A DNA stretch of 15,865 nt, taken from NCBI GenBank assembly GCA_900754615.1, contig CAAEDN010000099.1, positions 1 to 15,865 on the forward strand, given 5' to 3'. Positions 14,265-15,865 of this stretch are shown in pieces. Source of the DNA: an uncultured Holdemanella sp. (GTDB lineage Bacteria; Bacillota_I; Bacilli_A; Erysipelotrichales; Erysipelotrichaceae). The first letter of the stretch is position 1. Each line of letters starts with the position of its first letter. The notes beneath the pieces were generated by a model, which ran no database searches, was not told the origin of the DNA, and was given only the letters and a program-made list of their open reading frames with translations. Position numbers and translations under genes: made by a program.

Positions 14265-15728
14265 CTATTTCTTATTAGCGTCATAAGTAAGCATAATACC
14301 TAAGTTGGAATAAATGCTTAAATCTACATCCGCAACATCACAAGTTACATGTGCCTGCATACCTTTCAATTTAGGTAACATAGCCAACGCTTTCTTTGCG
14401 TCTTCACTATGTAAAGCTGAAACCGATAATGCAATTAAAATTTCATTTGAATGAAGTCTTGGGTTTACAGAACCTAAATATTCTGTTTTTAAGTTTTGAA
14501 TAGGAACAATTGCTTCAGGAGAAATCAATACTTTATTTTTATGAATACCCGCAAGATATTTTAATACATTCATAAGTACCGATGAACATGCTCCCATTAA
14601 GTTTGTTGTCTTACCTGTTATAATCGTTCCATCATCTAATTCAATAGCACCAGAAAAAGATTTAGATTCTTCTTCTTTCTTACGTGCAGCCATAACACAT
14701 GGACGATCTAATTCAGTGATTCCAGCTTTATTCATCACAACTTCTTGTTTTTGAACCTCTTCATGCGAACAAAGTTCATGTGCATAACGAGTTTTACTAA
14801 CAAAATAACGACGAATAATTTCTTGATTACTTGCATTACAACAAGCTTCATCATCACTGATACAAAGTCCAGCCATATTAACACCCATATCTGTTGGACT
14901 TTGATAAGGACTTGAACCATAAATTTCTTCAAAAATGTTTTTTAACACTGGGAAAATTTCAATATCACGATTGTAGTTTACTGTAACTTCATTGTAAGCC
15001 TGTAAATGAAATGGGTCAATCATATTTACATCTGCAAGATCTGCAGTAGCTGCTTCATAAGCAAGATTTACAGAATGATTCAAAGGAAGATTCCAAATTG
15101 GGAATGTTTCATATTTTGCATATCCAGCTTTAATACCATGTTTATGTTCGTGATACAACTGTGATAAACATGTAGCCATTTTTCCACTACCAGGACCAGG
15201 AGCTGTTACAACAACTAATGGACGAGTCGTTTTAACATAGTCATTTTTTCCAAATCCAGAGTCAGAAATAATTTTTTTCGTATCTGTAGGATATCCTTCA
15301 ATATAATAATGGAAATATACATCGATTTTTCTACGTTTTAAACGCGCTTTAAATAAATCAACCGCTTTTTGACGATTGTATTGTGTCACTACAACACTAC
15401 CAACATATAATCCGCGCTTAGTAAATTCATTGATCAAACGCAAAACATCTTCTTGATATGTAATTTGAAGATCTGAACGCGTTTTATTTTGTTCGATATC
15501 ATTTGCGCTAATAACAATGACAATTTCTGCATCATCCTTTAACTGCATCAACATCTGTAGTTTTGAATCTGGTGAAAATCCAGGTAAAACACGAGATGCG
15601 TGATAATCATCAAATAATTTACCACCAAATTCCAAATATAATTTATCTCCGAATTGAGCAATACGCTCCATAATATGCTTAGATTGCATTTCTAAATATT
15701 TTTGATTATTAAATCCAATTTTGTTCAT
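14265..15728 (-). CDS. DUF1846 family protein (487 aa)
   Basis: A conserved Bacillota protein of the DUF1846 family, whose biochemical role is not established to my knowledge. Recognised by LYLEFGGKLFDDYHASRVLPGF-type sequence (30-51), the glycine-rich TAPGPGSGK at 175-183, GYAKYETFPIWNLPLNH (202-218), YEAATADL (224-231) and MIDPFHLQAY (236-245). The glycine-rich loop resembles a P-loop but does not fit the strict GxxxxGK[ST] pattern, because the position of the first Gly is Pro177 and Met follows Lys183. Nucleotide binding is plausible but unproven. Two cysteine spots (Cys289; Cys296-Cys297) lie in a conserved-looking segment. No membrane segments. The start at 15728 has GGAGAG upstream. It is first of four leftward genes with 9-base or shorter junctions, and its promoter lies immediately behind a 5S rRNA gene. 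Confidence 0.9.
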   Translation of the reverse strand: MNKIGFNNQKYLEMQSKHIMERIAQFGDKLYLEFGGKLFDDYHASRVLPGFSPDSKLQMLMQLKDDAEIVIVISANDIEQNKTRSDLQITYQEDVLRLINEFTKRGLYVGSVVVTQYNRQKAVDLFKARLKRRKIDVYFHYYIEGYPTDTKKIISDSGFGKNDYVKTTRPLVVVTAPGPGSGKMATCLSQLYHEHKHGIKAGYAKYETFPIWNLPLNHSVNLAYEAATADLADVNMIDPFHLQAYNEVTVNYNRDIEIFPVLKNIFEEIYGSSPYQSPTDMGVNMAGLCISDDEACCNASNQEIIRRYFVSKTRYAHELCSHEEVQKQEVVMNKAGITELDRPCVMAARKKEEESKSFSGAIELDDGTIITGKTTNLMGACSSVLMNVLKYLAGIHKNKVLISPEAIVPIQNLKTEYLGSVNPRLHSNEILIALSVSALHSEDAKKALAMLPKLKGMQAHVTCDVADVDLSIYSNLGIMLTYDANKK

Positions 15729-15754
15729 ATTTTTTACTCTCCATACAACGCATT

Positions 15755-15783
15755 ATTGTACAATAAAATATAAAAAAAGGCAA
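15755..15783 (-). promoter_or_regulatory. Predicted promoter of the DUF1846 operon
   Basis: On the minus strand: -35 TTGCCT (15783-15778, 4 of 6), a 17-base spacer, and -10 TACAAT (15760-15755, 5 of 6). The predicted start near 15748 gives a leader of about 20 bases. The -10 is half of the perfect palindrome ATTGTACAAT (15755-15764). The -35 sits inside the T-rich tail that follows the 5S gene. Confidence 0.5.
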
Positions 15784-15789
15784 AAAAAA
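15771..15789 (-). terminator. T-rich tail after 5S rRNA, possible rRNA operon terminator
   Basis: Leftward from the 5S 3' end the sequence reads eight T's, GCC, then seven T's. No separate hairpin lies between the 5S end and the T-run, so if this terminates transcription the 5S structure itself would have to act as the stem. Partial read-through into the DUF1846 operon is the alternative. Confidence 0.4.
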
Positions 15790-15865
15790 GGACCCGGCAG
15801 CTAGCTATCTTCGCAGGGGCAAGCCCAACTATTGTCGCCGTGAAAGTGCTTAACTTCTGAGTTCG
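15790..15865 (-). rRNA. rrf: 5S ribosomal RNA, 3' part
   Basis: The reverse complement contains CGAACTCAGAAGTTAAGC, the conserved loop B/helix III region of bacterial 5S rRNA, then the helix IV-V region TAGTTGGGCTTGCCCC and GCGAAGATAG, ending GCCGGGTCC as the 3' strand of helix I. About the last 76 of roughly 115 bases are present; the 5' part lies beyond the right edge. It implies a leftward rRNA operon, with 23S probably just outside the window. Confidence 0.92.

Noticed and set aside
14735..14932. 65-codon leftward frame inside the DUF1846 gene
   Set aside because: Alternate-frame shadow of a confidently coding region.
1..15865. CRISPR arrays, insertion sequences, toxin-antitoxin pairs and prophage genes
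   Set aside because: No spaced direct repeats, transposase motifs, terminal repeats or phage proteins are visible; every long frame fits a housekeeping or operon role.

Overview
The window looks like chromosomal DNA of a low-GC member of the Bacillota. The protein sequences (DUF1846 protein, YtgP/SpoVB-type flippase, heterodimeric ABC exporter) suggest an Erysipelotrichia-like gut bacterium. That placement rests on recalled family resemblance and not on a search. Coding is dense: no gene-free stretch exceeds 300 bases, and I see no insertion sequence, phage gene, CRISPR array or integration site.

Layout. The left edge holds the first 20 codons of a leftward class I SAM methyltransferase. Next come leftward manA (mannose-6-phosphate isomerase) and divergent deoC (deoxyribose-phosphate aldolase), fired from overlapping promoters. 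A bidirectional terminator separates deoC from a leftward three-gene operon: a MarR repressor followed by the two halves of a heterodimeric ABC exporter. The MarR gene faces a rightward rlmD-type 23S rRNA uridine methyltransferase gene. The two promoters share one -35 hexamer, two MarR-type dyads lie on the exporter side, and the rlmD start codon sits where its transcript should begin. tRNA-Leu(GAG) follows rlmD by 15 bases and ends in a clear terminator.

The middle holds a leftward set: MurJ/SpoVB-like flippase, mnmG (tRNA U34 modification) and a DivIC/FtsB-like division protein, closed by its own terminator. A rightward bifunctional NAD(P)H-hydrate repair gene (nnr) diverges from the flippase gene. 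nnr collides tail to tail with a nucleoside (probably uridine) phosphorylase gene; both stop codons lie inside one terminator hairpin.

The right end is a leftward four-gene operon: DUF1846 protein, two small unrecognised proteins of 95 and 99 residues, and the phosphorylase. The junctions are 9 bases, a 1-base TAATG overlap, and 8 bases. The operon begins directly behind the 3' end of a 5S rRNA gene, so an rRNA operon lies just outside the window.

The least described parts are the DUF1846-small protein-small protein-phosphorylase operon and the control architecture between the MarR/exporter operon and rlmD. Most other genes are ordinary housekeeping functions: sugar and nucleoside salvage, metabolite repair, tRNA/rRNA modification, cell envelope and division.
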